Shown: positions 24,142 through 37,036, counted from the stretch's first letter. The stretch: DNA of 64,000 nucleotides from Doryteuthis pealeii (GCA_023376005.1 CM042157.1:55695287-55759286), one strand, 5' to 3'. Numbers and translations are program-made. Notes: generated by a model from the letters alone, not told the origin.

Positions 24142-25861
24142 GTAAGAAAACTAATTAAAAAATGATTTTTTTTTTATAATGAGAAAAATACATAATTTAA
24201 GAATTTTAATCATTTCCTTCATCACAAAGCCTCACTTTATTATCTTTTCATGTTATTTTCTTTTCACTGTCTACAAAATGTTTCAGAAAGGTGTTGAAGT
24301 AAAGAGTACCTGTCTATAGGTCAAATATATCTATTTGAAAATTATTAGTATTAGATAGGAATACTTAAAAATGTGTGCAAAAAATGATTATAAGTATTAG
24401 GTAATGAATATTTGAAAACATTGCAAACTGTGCAAATTATTTGTATCAAATTTCGGCATTAATGACCCATAGGGTGTTGATAAGATAAAGTGAAGAAATT
24501 CAACTCATCTAGCACTTCATTTCTCAAGTTTCTTTAACCTTTCCCTGAAAAACTTCAGTGAAAATTTGAAAAAAAGAAGTCAATCCCTTCTTGGTTAGAC
24601 CAAGAATTTTCAGCACCCCATTGTATATATATTATCTAAATTTATTTTATGTATTTTGTCAGCATTCTTTGGATTATTATGAAATCCTTTGGGTTGCTAA
24701 ACTGCAGATTAAGAATTTTTAGTTTAAGATAACTAAGAGGATTATTACACATTATTTGCTTGTAAAATAATGACCAAATTTATCATTTTTTGTAATAATT
24801 TTTATTCACAGTATTAATAATATCAACAAATATTTGAGATAAATAGAAATATAGAAAACAATTTTTTTAATATGCAAATGGTTTAATCTAAATTATTAAA
24901 GATTAAAATTTAAAGCTTCTGGAACCAAAGTAAAATCATTTTTTCTTAAATTATATTTTCTGTTATAATTTTAGATTATTCTTATTTTAATGTTTTGGTA
25001 TTTAAAATGAATGATATATCATCTCAGTTGTTTTTTTTCCTCTTTAAGCAAAATAATTATAATTTTTAAACTTAATTTATATTCATATTTTTATTATTCA
25101 AAATTTATTTTATTCAGGATTTATCTTTTGTGTTTTGAGTACAATATTTTAAAATTATTTTCTCATAATTCAAGTTTGTTTTTAGAAGTTTATTATATTT
25201 TCAAAATGAAGTATATTTTAAGCAATGTTATTAAAAGTAGAACTTGCAAGACAAGACAAATGTAAATTGCTTCCTATGATTTTTTGTATATAAGTAAGTG
25301 TTAGATTTGCATATGTTTTCTCTATACTCAATTGATATTAGTAAGTTTGAAAAAATCCAACCAGTACACAAGGAGGGGCAGGTTGAAGAAGTTCATTTTT
25401 ATTCTTTAACTTGCATGTCAGTGAATATATTCAACAGTGCATGAAAAACAAAAAACAAAAACAAAGAAACAACAAATAAAATTGATAATGATTACTAGAT
25501 ATCAACAATTCAAGTGCCAACTTTTATTTTAAAAGTGAATTAAAATGAATCAAATTGATTATTTAAGGTCAAATTTTTGTTTAAGTCAAAAAGTAGTTAC
25601 ATAATGAGCATCAGTAAAAAAAAATAATAAAATAAAGGCAAAATAATATTACATATGTAATTAATTTTTGATACATTTTAAACATTAAATTCTGCCAAAA
25701 ATTTGAAAACTGGTGCTTTGTGTGAAGCTTTATGTACTAAAACAAACACGTTATTAAGATTTTAAAACACTTATAACAATTTTTACTTCAAAATCAATAA
25801 CAAAAAGAACATTAAATACACCATTTACAGAAAATTTACTAACTAGAGAAAAATGTTAAAG

Positions 25862-26450
25862 AATAAGGTGGCCGAGATTGATAAAGAAAAAATTACCAAA
25901 AATCAAGAGATTATCTGATTTTGATAAAATTTTCAGTGTTGACTTATTAATCAATGAATTCTTTCTTTTAAATTCCTGAATCATTTCAATCACACTGATT
26001 CAATGGAAATAAATTGAAATTCTTTAAGATAAATATTACTGTTCGTGCCATTCATATGTGCCTTGAGAGCAACAATTTATGTACCTAATTAATAGATAAA
26101 ATTGTTTAAATTATGAATCACTTAATTTTAAATTTTAAATTCCATATTTTTAGATTCTTAGATTTTCGGTACTTATTTTCTACCAAAATCACACATTTAA
26201 AAACGTTTTCTTTTTTCTATTCACATCTTCGAAGTCTTTTATTTATACTGTTTCAATTTTATATAACCCCACCGATATATTTTGTGCCCCAAAAATATGG
26301 GGGGGGGGCAAAGTTAAATGACCTTAAATAAAATAACTGATGCATTATAAAATTCATTCATTGATAAATCAACACTGAAAATTTAATTAAAATCGGATTA
26401 TTCGCTAATTTTTGGGGAATTTTTTTCAATCTTGGGGGTTGAATTGATTT
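25862..26450. mobile_element. fold-back MITE with ~100 bp arms
   Basis: 25862-25965 recurs as an imperfect reverse complement at about 26345-26450. Matches include aattcattcattgataaatc, caacactgaaaattt and the ctaatttttggggaa/ttaccaaaaatcaag pair. The element carries no coding sequence I recognise; the 72-codon ORF inside is not credible. Confidence 0.6.
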
Positions 26451-27799
26451 TGTAAAATATGTCTATGGCGTCATGTTTGTTGATACCTAATGATTACAGA
26501 TTTTTTTTTTTTTTTTTTTTTTTCTTATAGCCATCATTGTGCAGAAATAAGGGTTCTTTACATTTAGTAAATAAGATCCTGATTTCCATGATATGAGATG
26601 ATCTTTCAAAAGAAAACATGTAGAATTTTAAAAAGTCTCTCTAGTTTTTACAATTTGATTAAATCCAATTCTAGACTTTTCTTTGATTTTGTATTAGCTA
26701 ACTAACACCCTTACTGTCCATAGACTGTTTTAGGTTACCTTAAAATAATTACAGAAAAAAACTCAATGATGTGTGTGGATTTAGCTTAGTGGTTAGAGCT
26801 GCAAACTGGCATCTTAGTTTACTTGAGGTTCTATTGAAAGTACCAGTTATGAATATATCTATTATAAAATCCACTATAAGAACAATTTGCAGTTCTAATC
26901 AAGGCTAAGAACACCTTTTGTTTTTGCGTAGGTAAAGTAAGTTGGGTTTCTTTTAAAGAATATGAGCAGGTAGATAACTGAACAAATTACCTTTTAACAC
27001 GTTTGGTGCCAACATTTTTCTTCACTGACATATGTTGGCCAATAATAGAACAATGGGAATTCCCCAGAGATTAGATAATATTACTAGGAAGAAGGTATTA
27101 GTCATAGCAGGGTGTAGAGAACAAAAATGAAAACAAGGTGTAAATTTCAAAAAGCAAGATGTGATGCAATTAATAATGTTTGGTACTTAACAGGTCAAGC
27201 ATAAAAACATTAATGTCTTGTTGCACTGAATATGTAAAAGATCTTTGAATAATATGTATTATGAAAAAGATGAATCAATAGAGAAACATTTTAGTGGTCT
27301 CAAATTCCTGAGCTGTAATCACATCTAAATCACATAAGACAGGTAATATTAGCCAATTTAAATACTGATTTAATATACAAAGGTTAAGTACTGAGATGTA
27401 TATATGTCTATACAAAAAAGAATTGTTCTAAACTATCTGAATATAAAAAAGAGACAAATAGAAGTTGATGTATTTGTATAAAAGTATTTATAGACTTATA
27501 GAAGTAACTACTAGACACATGAATGAGTTCCAAATTAATATTATAAAGATATTCATTCCGCTTGAAATTTGACAAAATATAAATGAATATGAATAATTGT
27601 TTTGATATTGTATAACAACAAAAAATCATTCATATTTTATGTATTTGTCAATAATAATTTTATATTTTATATTTTCAAGTGAATGATTTACATTTATTTT
27701 ATAATTGACCATCATCTGATATTTGTTTCATAATATTTATAAATACATTTTTTAAAACTTTTTTTTTTTTTTATCACTATTGTCTTAAGTTTTTTTTAG

Positions 27800-28040
27800 G
27801 ACAAAAGGGAACTTGTGACTTTGACGATGTGTACTTCCTGTTTGAAACTGTCAAGTTCATCTCAGCTGGCATGCAACCAAAGCCCTAGTTGTCTTGGCAC
27901 GCCTTTTTAACTTGTAGAATTCTGTAGAGATCTCTGGAAAAGCTTTTGTTTGCAATTTTTATTTCGATTTTTTGTGCATAAACTAGAAGTTACGTATTAA
28001 AAGTTCCAAATGAAAATAAAGCTATAGTTTGTTTTTATTA
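27800..28040 (+). other. possible alternative terminal exon of prune
   Basis: A strong pyrimidine tract ends in TTTTTTTAG at 27799. Spliced from exon D, the frame reads R-TKGNL then a stop at 27816-27818, so the product would end right after the DHHA2 domain. An AATAAA lies at 28015-28020, followed by a GT-rich stretch (ctgttggggttttt, gattttgtgtgggc). The segment is more complex and less AT-rich than its surroundings. This is a prediction from splice and polyadenylation signals only. Confidence 0.3.
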
Positions 28041-29264
28041 TTTTCTGTTGGGGTTTTTCTTGCTTCGGTGCTTGAATTGATTTTGTGTGGGCTTTCTCTC
28101 TTCTGCTAAAAAATCTTAATAATAATCTTAATGCACAATATCTCTTTGCTTAAATTTTCTAAAATGGAATAGGCAGTGAATGAAACATTTACCTTGTCAT
28201 TGCCACATTTCATTTGCATGCTTGCTTGTTAATCATAGCTGCTATTTATTTCTAAGCTTTCTAATCCTTTTTGGTTTTGGTTCTGTGATAGAGCACTGGA
28301 CTGTTGTCTTAAAGATATGAGGTTCTATACCAAATGCTAAAGAGAGTCCTGGCTTTTTGCACAGGACTGAAATCAGTTTTTAATTTGTAAAATTCAACCT
28401 TTCAGAAGACATTTGCATGAAACTACCTTGCTTCAGCTTCATTATTTCATTAATGTGTATTCATCTCAGCATGGAATATACAGACAACATTCAAAGTTGA
28501 TTACTTATAACAGTTAAACTTGTTCCCATGCCAGCCACTCCACTGCTTTTGTATAAGAACAATGCCATACCATTATAAATGTCAAGATCTAACAATTATT
28601 TTTAATATTTGTTATATACAGAGGAAAACAACAAAATTTAGAAATTTAGGAGCAATGTGAGTTTGTTGCTTAAATCAACTATATAGCTATATTCTTCCAC
28701 CATGATTTTTTTTTTTATAGTTGAGATTCTATTATTTGTCTATTCTATTATTTGCCACTTGAGAGAATTTAGGGCTTTTAAGTAGTATTTCCTTTTTCTT
28801 AGAAAGTTAAGTGTTGAGATTAAAGTTAAGTATAACAAATTTTCTGATAAATTTAATTTTGAATTTTCAAACTGTTACATTATCTAAGGGTGAATAAACT
28901 ATATCTTCCAATGAATATATCAATTTCCTACTTATAATGATTGTTCTGGAGATTAGAAATGAATATTTAAAAGTTTTACATTTGGGAATTTGTAAAATCC
29001 ATTTTGTAACTGGAACAAATTATAAGTCCAGTTAACCAATATTTGATTCAGTATTTTAATTTGTGTTTTAATCATTATATTTCTTATTAGAGAACTCTCT
29101 GAACCAAATGTAGTAGAAACAACAAAGTGATGATATTTGTCTGAATAATCCATTGAATGATAATAAATAGTAATAATCTCGGACTTTGAGATACAAATGG
29201 ATCATCCAATCCCAAATAGAAGACTAAATTTTTTTATCAAGAAAAAAAAGAACATGTCATCTAG

Positions 29265-29590
29265 TAGATTTTATTGTTCCAGCAGACCATAGTGAAAATG
29301 AAAGAAAGTGAAAAGATAGACAAATACCCAGATCTTGTCAGAGAGCTGATAAACTGTGATACATGAAGGTGACAGTGATACTAGTTATAGTTGGTGCCCT
29401 TGGAATTGTTCCCAAAGACCTGGAAAAGAGACTGGCTGAACTGGAGATCTGAAAAAGAATTGAAACCATCTAGACCGTAGCACTTTTGACCAGCTAGAAT
29501 ACTTAGGAGAGTTCTGGAGCTGTGTGTCACTCAGACTTCAGTGTAAAACCACTGGTGTGAAAAACTTGCAAACAGAAAAATAATATTTTA
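29265..29590 (+). pseudogene. non-LTR retrotransposon ORF2 C-terminal remnant, copy 1
   Basis: Broken frames read KIDKYPDLVRELI, then VGALGIVPKDLEKRLAEL-like text and ARILRRVLE. This resembles the C-terminal end of animal LINE ORF2 proteins (a V-GALG-VPK-LE...G-ARILRKVLE pattern). A related fragment is at 43885-44175. Stops and frameshifts are present throughout. Confidence 0.6.
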
Positions 29591-30092
29591 CTTTAGAACT
29601 AATTTTCATTTAACTTTATTTTTCTTTTATTTAAATCTTAAAAGGGTTAAAAGGATCACAATATACTATTTTTTTTTTCCTGTTGTCTAGTGCAGCATAC
29701 CTGATAGTCTATATATCAATCTATCTTGAGACTGCACCATTCAACTAGCCCAGAAGTTTTTTGTATTTAATCCCAAATGGCAACTGGGACAAATATCAAT
29801 TCAGATCATGTTCGGTTTCACATGGGTCTTGACGTTTGGGATTATGGTCACAAAGTGGATTCTCTTCATCTGACATTTTGCTGTAAAGTGTTGTAAAGAA
29901 TATATTTCTCTGTTCCCCTTAGATTTATTGCCCCCCCCCCCCCAAAAAAAAATACCCAAAACAAAAACAAAACATTAAAAGAAAAGTCTTGTTTGTGATA
30001 AAAATCACTCTTTCCATATCTATTAATAATTTTGGTATATTTGCTTGTTGAAAATCAGGACTTACACAAACTGAATCTGTCAAGTTATTAGT

Positions 30093-30620
30093 GCTGCCCT
30101 GTTGGTTGTATCTGCTGCAGAGGATGTCCTCAGGATGACATTAAACTGCATTTGATGGTGAGGCTCTAGTTCTGGAGATTTAGGGAGTGTGTAGTATTCC
30201 TTCATTATCATTACTTCCAGGTCAACTCTCTTGGAGTGGTGGTACCTGTTAGGGTCTTATCTATGGATCAAATAGATCAGTTTTAAAATAATTCTTATTC
30301 AATAGAAATACTTGATGCCATATAACTGTAAATTATTTGTATTAAGTATAGTTATTTGAAGTTAGGATTATTTACTAAGGATTACTATTATTAGTTACTT
30401 GAAACCATATAACTGTGTGCAAACAAATGACTAGTATTAGATAGAAATAATTATTTGTATTAGATACTAATGCTTGATAACATATAACTGTACAAAAAAA
30501 AACTTTTAAGAAGCAACTACACACAAAAAAAAATGTAAACATAAATGCATAATAAATGCAATTCTTTAACTTGTAGGCATAAGATAACCTTAAACCAGTT
30601 GACATGCAATTAAAATATAT
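30093..30620 (+). repeat. interspersed repeat family B, long copy
   Basis: Starts at gccctgttggttgtatctgc and includes tgatggtgaggctctagttc, ggagtggtggtacctgttag and ggcataagataaccttaaac. The middle is expanded by repeated cttgatatcatataactgtg-type units, so it is longer than other copies. Confidence 0.75.
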
Positions 30621-30839
30621 AGATAAATAAATCTTAGCTTTCTTTTTGATTATTATTCCTTGTGTACTAAGTTTTATTGACTGTGTGAAGGTTAAAACTT
30701 GCATTACAATATTGTTTGGCTTGAAAGCTCATATAATCATTTTTAATTACAAAAGAATTATTACATTTTTATAACTTTTTTTAATGATATTCCACTTGAT
30801 AAATATATAATGTATACCAAATATTTTAACCTCTGGTCT

Positions 30840-31055
30840 ACAAGTAGAAGGTGCAGGTGATAAAGAAAACTGACCAAGATGTGGCTGTTTCTGTTTCAAT
30901 TGTTGCTAATGCCTTTGGGTAGGCATGGATCCATTTCTTCTCCCACCTGCTATAGGTAAATAGTAGGGGAGACTTGGGCTTCTGATCTTACTACAACAAC
31001 TGGTCTAGGAAAGGGAAAACTCTGAATTCAAACTAGCTGTGACAGGTTTGGCGAA
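30840..31055 (+). mobile_element. tRNA-related SINE type 1
   Basis: A diverged head near 30840-30890, then tgctaatgcctttgggtagg, cccacctgctataggtaaat, actggtctaggaaagggaaa and ctctgaattcaaac. Confidence 0.65.
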
Positions 31056-33074
31056 CTGGTGTTGGTGTAACAATTACCCAAGAAAACAAAGGAGAGTGAA
31101 ATTGCTGATTTCTTCTTCCCTGCAGAAGTGGTTAAAAAGGGAAAACTAACATTCTACAAGCCATTTTTCATTTAGATCTTCACAACTTTAGCAAAAAAAA
31201 AAAAAAAAAACAAAACAAAACAAAAACTAAATTTTGCCAGAATTCTCTAACTTGGAAAATAAATTAGGGCACAGGTTCTGATGAATTTTTAATTAAAGTA
31301 TAAATTGACCAAACAAGAAAAAAGGGAGATAACACTAGATCTGTTAATTGATAATTACAGAATTATTTATTTTAATAAGAATATAAGATGATTAAGCAGG
31401 GAAGAATTTTTGACTTGTCTGCACTCATAACCATCAACCATAATGGTGTATCAGTATAAATACTTTAATTGTAATGATTGATCTTAGGGATAATGAGTAT
31501 TTACAAATATATTCAAAATTATGTTAATAAGAAACAGCTTAATATAATAGGATTTAGAAGAGTGATCACTCTAGTTTGCAACATGCATAAAAATTAAAAC
31601 CTAGATCCTATTCAAAATTGAATTTTATTATAAGAAAGAAAAATATTTACCATGTTATTTTGTTATTGCCATTACTTTGTTTGAATCATTATATCATCCA
31701 AATACTTGCCTTTATGAGCACTCAGTACTCACCTAGTCATTACTTTTGGTATTGTTGCAATTTCATTAGGAATAAAATCTTTCAGTTGTCTGTTGCCTAT
31801 ATTTAAAGACTTGAGTCTTCAGGAACAAAATAACCACTCTATTGCAATGATTGTAACTTATACTAAAACAATGGTGACAATCCTAAATAGATGATGTACA
31901 TCATTCCATGCCATAATTGCAACCAAAATGGCATGGTAATGTTGCTCAAAGACATACCCCCCCCCCCCAATCCACTCAATACTACTAGTGCTTGTGCAGT
32001 GGCAATTTGAGATCTGGGAGATCATTCAGCCAGACCCTGTATTAATTTCCATTTTGGCTAATACTATTCAGCAAATCCTGAATGTTCCTTGCTCTTCTTT
32101 GAAATATTTGTGCTAAAAATGTCTGACATTATTGGAAGAAATGTATAAATATTTAATAGACGTCCCAAAGTCCCTTTTTGCCATCCCAGTGTCTGGTTAT
32201 TGTAGATAGTTCATATTGGCTGTTGTCCAGCAATAAAAAATAAATAAAAATAAGAAAAACAGCCCATTTTGATGCAAGTCTGTGTTTTATAGACTCTTTT
32301 ATTAACATGAATTTCTATATTCCATTCAGTATTTGATAATTCATTCTAACATTCAAGCACATTGCTATTAGTTATATATTTTTTTGTTCTTTAAATCTAT
32401 TATTATACTAAAGCTGAGTGAATCAATGTTTGTCTCCTAAATGCTTTTTTTTACTGTTTAGTTTAATGACACAAAAGTTATACTGAATTATTCCTTAGTT
32501 TTAGGGTTGAGTTATGTCTGAAAAAATAATTATTTATTATTTTGAATAATTAAAATTAATAATGACATTCATTTATTATCTATTTTTAAAAAAATTATAT
32601 TCTCATAACATCCATTATTACTAATTTTTTAATTAGTTTTTTTTTTCATCTTATTTTTTGTTGCTTTTTTATCAAAACTATCAAGTTGTTTTTATGTTTA
32701 TAAACATAAGTTTAATCAAGTTTATAAACTATCAAGAAAGCATCATACATTAGAAATAAAGAATATGGCATTCCTTAACCTAGACAGTCTATTTGACCTG
32801 GACAGCACATTACCTATTAGACCATGTAAGATATATTCTTCATAAGAATTGTGATAAAAAGCAACAAAAGTAAGATGAAAGAACATATAGTAAAAAATGA
32901 ATAATGTTTCATCTTTTGAAGAAAAAAGATTTTAATTAAATATTTTACCAACTCCATGAATTGGCTATGGAAAAATAAAAATGATAATAACTGAAATTTT
33001 TCTATCTCAATAATTAATTTCAGGTTTCCAAAGATGAGAAATGTTTAGGGGAAGAATGTTATTCACTCTCAAAA

Positions 33075-33180
33075 AGGGTACCTCACATAGTGTAATGGTT
33101 AGCAAGTTGAATTAGCTGACTATTGTTAGTGAATTTGATTCTCACTGGGGCCACAATTGAGCTAAGCTTAATAAATAAAT
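33075..33180 (+). mobile_element. tRNA-like SINE head
   Basis: ggtacctcacatagtgtaatggttagca, followed at the proper distance by a degenerate B box (gaatttgattctcac). No recognisable body follows. Confidence 0.45.
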
Positions 33181-33454
33181 ATATTCACTCTCAAGAATCT
33201 CTTTAAATCATTTTTTCCTTTTCTTTGAACTTTTAATCCCTTTGCCTACTGATATTTAGTACTTGAGCACGTCAAAATTGAAAACGAAAAAAAAAAAAAA
33301 AAAAAAAAGAGAGAGAAAAAGAACAAAACAAATCCCAAATTTTTATTTTGAAATGAGTCTTTGAATCGAGTTCAGTAAAATACTATGTGCCTCCAATGAG
33401 ATTTTAACTATAAACTATTTGCTTACAAATCATATATTTAAAAAAAAAAAACAA

Positions 33455-33520
33455 GATTTGGTATTAGATAACCCACAAAGGTTCATATGCCATTAAACAA
33501 AATAACCAAACCAATGATAT
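33455..33520 (+). mobile_element. SINE type 2, 3' end
   Basis: ggtattagataacccacaaa followed by ggttcatatgccattaaaca. Matches the tails at 5985 and 54355. Confidence 0.7.
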
Positions 33521-33888
33521 TTTAATTTCTAATCTTGTTTTATGAGACCTGGGCTCTAATATTATGAACTAAGTGCACATGAAATATATAATATTCAGCA
33601 TGTATAAATCTGTTACTTATTACAACATATTAAAACATCCTTAGGACATTTTTTTCAACCAGTTCCTATCAAACTATAAATTTTAGAACTTAAACATTTC
33701 ATCAATATTAGCCAGTCACAAAATGTGTATATTTGATGTACATATTTGGCAGAATAGAAGCTGAATAATTTTTTTTTTAAATACTATAAAAGTAGATGAC
33801 TTCTTTGTTTCTGGAGATAAGACAATAATATAGTTTCATTTTTATTTAAAATGTGAATTTTCAACAAACTATATTTTGTAATCATACA

Positions 33889-34070
33889 AGGGAGTACTGA
33901 AAAGTTCTTGGGTCAACCAAGAAGGAATTTAATTGGATTTTTTTTGAAAGCGTTAAAGAAACTTGTGGAAACAATATGCCAAGTGTGTTGGGATGACTGT
34001 GTGGAATAGAATATATTTCACACCCTTGATCATTCTTTTCTTGGTGGGTGAAAACTTTTCTTCATCCTCT
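33889..34070 (+). mobile_element. internally deleted mariner fragment
   Basis: acaagggagtactgaaaagt on the left and, in reverse, gaagaaaagttttcacccac on the right resemble mariner terminal repeats. The middle contains decayed C-terminal transposase text and no open frame of length. Confidence 0.45.
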
Positions 34071-34188
34071 AATATAAAAATCATCCTTTTCATTATTGAG
34101 ATTTATAAATTAAGATGGGATCTAATACTGAAAATTGCTGTAAAATCCTTTAGTATTGTAATTTTTTATATACTATATACCCCATATG

Positions 34189-34372
34189 TTGGTTATTTCC
34201 TTTAAGTCTAACATAAAAAAGAGTAACCATTCTTGACTGATAAATTATTTATTTATTTATTGATCTACTAGGAAAAAAGACGGTTTAGGGTTAGTTTAAT
34301 GGGAAAATAAATAAATAATTTATCAGTCAAGAGTGACTTTGTTTATGTTAGACTTATAGGAAATAACTGGTA
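34189..34372. mobile_element. fold-back element
   Basis: Arms of about 65 bases: tttaagtctaacataaaaaa near 34200 and gtttatgttagacttatagg near 34340, with attcttgactgataaattat matching ataatttatcagtcaagagt. The loop is about 45 bases. No coding content. Confidence 0.8.
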
Positions 34373-34664
34373 AATGTTTGTTGATGACTCTGCACTGGAA
34401 TCTACATATCTTTAGTTCTATTCTCTGATCACCAAAACAAATACTTGGCTCTTTTTTTTTCTTTTTTTCTTTTTACAGAGCAACGTTTTAAAAAAATGTT
34501 TTGGAGACATATTTGTGTTTATTAGGGGGAAGATAAAAACTCTTTATTATATCTTGGTTACTGTTTCTGTAATATCTTTTACAAATAACTAGTGTATTTA
34601 ATTCTGTATAATTTAAAATAAACCATTATTTAATATATTTATTTATTTATAGTTTACAATACAT

Positions 34665-34740
34665 TTAAAAGTCCGTTTTACCAATGGTTTCGGAACATCA
34701 CCTTTAGGTGATTAGTTGTCATCAGAAAAGTTCACATATA
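34665..34740 (-). ncRNA. hammerhead-ribozyme-like core in a Penelope-type tail
   Basis: On the minus strand: CTGATGA (34725-34719), a hairpin ATCACCT/AGGTGAT, then GAAA (34691-34688), then ACCATTGGTA. The last piece folds as A-CC-ATT-GG-T followed by A, the short stem III and UH cleavage position of a hammerhead. AAA after the predicted site can pair with TTT before CTGATGA as stem I. The first base pair of stem II is a C-C mismatch, so activity is doubtful. The order (open stem I, tiny stem III) is that reported for Penelope-like retroelements. A TAAATAAATAAA stretch follows, like a retroelement tail. Confidence 0.4.
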
Positions 34741-34808
34741 TATACAAATACAGATCTTACAGAAGTAATTGAGCACTTTATTAGCATTTCTCCAATACTA
34801 AGAAGGAA

Positions 34809-34810
34809 TT

Positions 34811-34903
<93 letters not shown>

Positions 34904-34932
34904 TATATAGATATATAGATATAGATATAATT
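34809..34932. repeat. compound (CT)n-(TATC)n-(TA)n microsatellite
   Basis: CT run 34814-34846, TATC units to about 34863, TA run to 34900, then degenerate TAGATA units. Confidence 0.95.
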
Positions 34933-34968
34933 AATGTTGATATTATGATTTCACACTCATTAGTGTGA

Positions 34969-35005
34969 AAAGGTGCTCAATGCTTTATTAGCATTGAGCA
35001 CCTTT
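34969..35005. repeat. perfect 15-bp hairpin
   Basis: AAAGGTGCTCAATGC, loop tttatta, then its exact complement. A smaller tcacactcattagtgtga hairpin lies just before it at 34951. A weaker echo (gagcactttattagcattt) is at 34768. Confidence 0.9.
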
Positions 35006-35045
35006 CCATGCAAATACTTTTCTCATTTTTTCATTCACTATTCAT

Positions 35046-35077
<32 letters not shown>

Positions 35078-35134
35078 GAAAGAAAGGTTGACTTCATTTA
35101 GGCAAACTCAGGTAGTCTAATTAATTAAAAAAAA

Positions 35135-35320
35135 AGATAGTTGGGCAGACTGGGCTCTTTTAACCTGTGATGCAACCAGTCTAGGGGGAGGAAAACTCTA
35201 AATTCAAACCAGTTGTAGAAGACCTGAAGATGGATAGGCTCTATTCTAGCCCCAGACATGCTACATGGGTAGTGAGTGCCCTTACAACCAAAACCAGGTT
35301 ATGGGACCAGTGACAGATAT
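35135..35320 (+). mobile_element. SINE type 1, 3' fragment with a variant tail
   Basis: agttgggcagactgggctct, gcaaccagtctaggggga, gaaaactctaaattcaaacc, then gtagaagacctgaagatgga. The tail resembles that of the copy at 14818-15060, suggesting a subfamily. Confidence 0.65.
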
Positions 35321-35934
35321 ACAGTATATAAGTCAATTAAGACAGTTACTACAATTTCTAAAATCTTTTCCTTTTTATATTTGTTTTGCGTTATTTATTA
35401 TAACATTTATGCTAAAAAATGTTTTTCTTTTAAGAAAGGAAAGACTATTGTTTATCTCTCTAATTCTCATGTTAGCCAAACACTAATTTATTCTGGGTGG
35501 GGAATGTAAACAATGTGAGAAAAAGCAGGAAAAATTGTTTAAAAGAATAAATAAAAGAAAAGATGCACCATATTAACAACAAACATAAATTGCTTCAGGT
35601 AAATCATCACAAGTATATCTACTTTTTGAATAAGCATTTTTTATAAATATATAAGATTATTTTAATAAAAATGTATTTTTCTTTTGTATTATATTATAGA
35701 GAAACTAGATAATATTTTATTAATCTATTAATGACTTATCAGTAATGAACATTCTTTGGTATTACAAAATATGTCTTCTAGTTGAAACACAGGTTGGCAT
35801 TCAACATGGCTCTATTACAGTAACAGTTCATCTTCATATTCTACCAACATCTAATAATCATAATCATCAAGATTCCCTTGAATTTCCCTCACCATCTATC
35901 CCTATTGGATAGCCTGATATTTACCACATACCCC

Positions 35935-36175
35935 ATGTGTACAGGTTAAGCACAAGGCACTATTAATGTGGGACCATCCACAAACCGAAACTCATGGGTG
36001 TTTGGTGCAAAAAATGCATTTATCCCGTCAGCATTCCCCCTCAAGGGGTTGCCTCAGGCACTGGGCAATAAACCCAGCCATGCCCCTTTAAATTGAGGGG
36101 CAGGTGTTGCCTGGGGGGATGGCCCCTGGGATCAACGATATTAGATTGTAAGGACTGAAGCCACTGAAGCATCCG
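35935..36175 (-). repeat. GC-rich repeat family C, copy 1
   Basis: Reverse complement of 56338-56605. Shared features are ggcaacacctgcccc, aaaggggca, tttattgccca and gcgcctgaggc (here degraded to gtgcctgaggc), plus ggtttgtgg and gcaccttgtgcc-type blocks. It is contiguous with the reverse-strand LINE fragment downstream and may be that element's 3' extension. Confidence 0.75.
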
Positions 36176-36249
36176 AGAGGATCAAGTGTCGACACAGAGC
36201 TGATGAATATAAGTTTTTGCTATACAGCTGCTGTTGTTCAAAACAGCTC

Positions 36250-36720
36250 ACAGCATCCTTGTGTAGTTGTCATCTCACTTTTTCTCCAAGCATTTCATTA
36301 AAGCCTATATGATGCAGCCATATAATAGTACTGACACGGTTACAGCTTGTAAGAATTCCCATTTAATAGAGAGATCAGATTTCCTTATAGTTGATAAGCC
36401 ATTAATAGCATTCCATGCTTTTCCTATACGTATGTTGATATCACTTTCAGTAGATGAGATATTGCTACAGAGGTATGAGAAATAGTCTACTAATTTCAGA
36501 GGCTTGTCATTTAATGTGAAGATGGCAGCATCTTGTTTAAAACACCTGAACTTTGTTTTATCTGAGTTCACACAGAGGCCAATGCTTCTTGCTGCCTGCT
36601 CCAGGCTATGCAACAGACATTCGGCTTGTGCAGATATATTTGCAAGAAGCATAGATCATTTGTGTAGTCTGCATCCATGATAATTTCTGTGGATATTGTC
36701 TGCTTCTGGCCTTTTTTTAG
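36250..36720 (-). pseudogene. non-LTR retrotransposon reverse transcriptase fragment
   Basis: The frame at 36305-36652 encodes LLANISAQAECLLHSLEQAA, VNSDKTKFRCF, PLKLVDYFSYLCSNISSTES and AVTVSVLLYGCI. These are the classic thumb/palm-end motifs of animal LINE reverse transcriptases (LLA...Q--LL, N--KTE, YLGS--S, LLYGC). The catalytic YADD-type box survives upstream as DADYTNDL near 36680, separated by a frameshift around 36650. The element is truncated at both ends. Confidence 0.85.
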
Positions 36721-37019
36721 TATGAGACCATTTTCTTTCAATGATGCTCTACAAAAACATGAAAACTATGGTACACTCACTGATGGTGACACTGATTTCT
36801 TTGATATAGTTGCTGGAATCTTGGAATGAGATAGATTAGCACTTTTATAGTATACAGCCAAAATTATATCTAAATATTGTAGACAAAACAACAATTTTGG
36901 TCATAACAATATTATTGACCAAAAATGTCAATGATATTTGACCCAATAAAACCTATTCCTATTGTCATATTAGTCCATTCTAAGCTTTAAACTGTTTCTA
37001 TGCTTTCATATGATGAAAT

Positions 37020-37036
37020 TTTATATTTTGTGTATC

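Noticed and set aside
26764..26850. tRNA-like sequence (tagcttagtggttagagctg)
   Set aside because: A-box-like only; the expected B box is too diverged and no second copy was found in the window. Similar weak cases at 28290 and 45740 were also left out.
30375..30704. 109-codon minus-strand ORF
   Set aside because: It lies within family B repeat sequence; other copies do not keep the frame.
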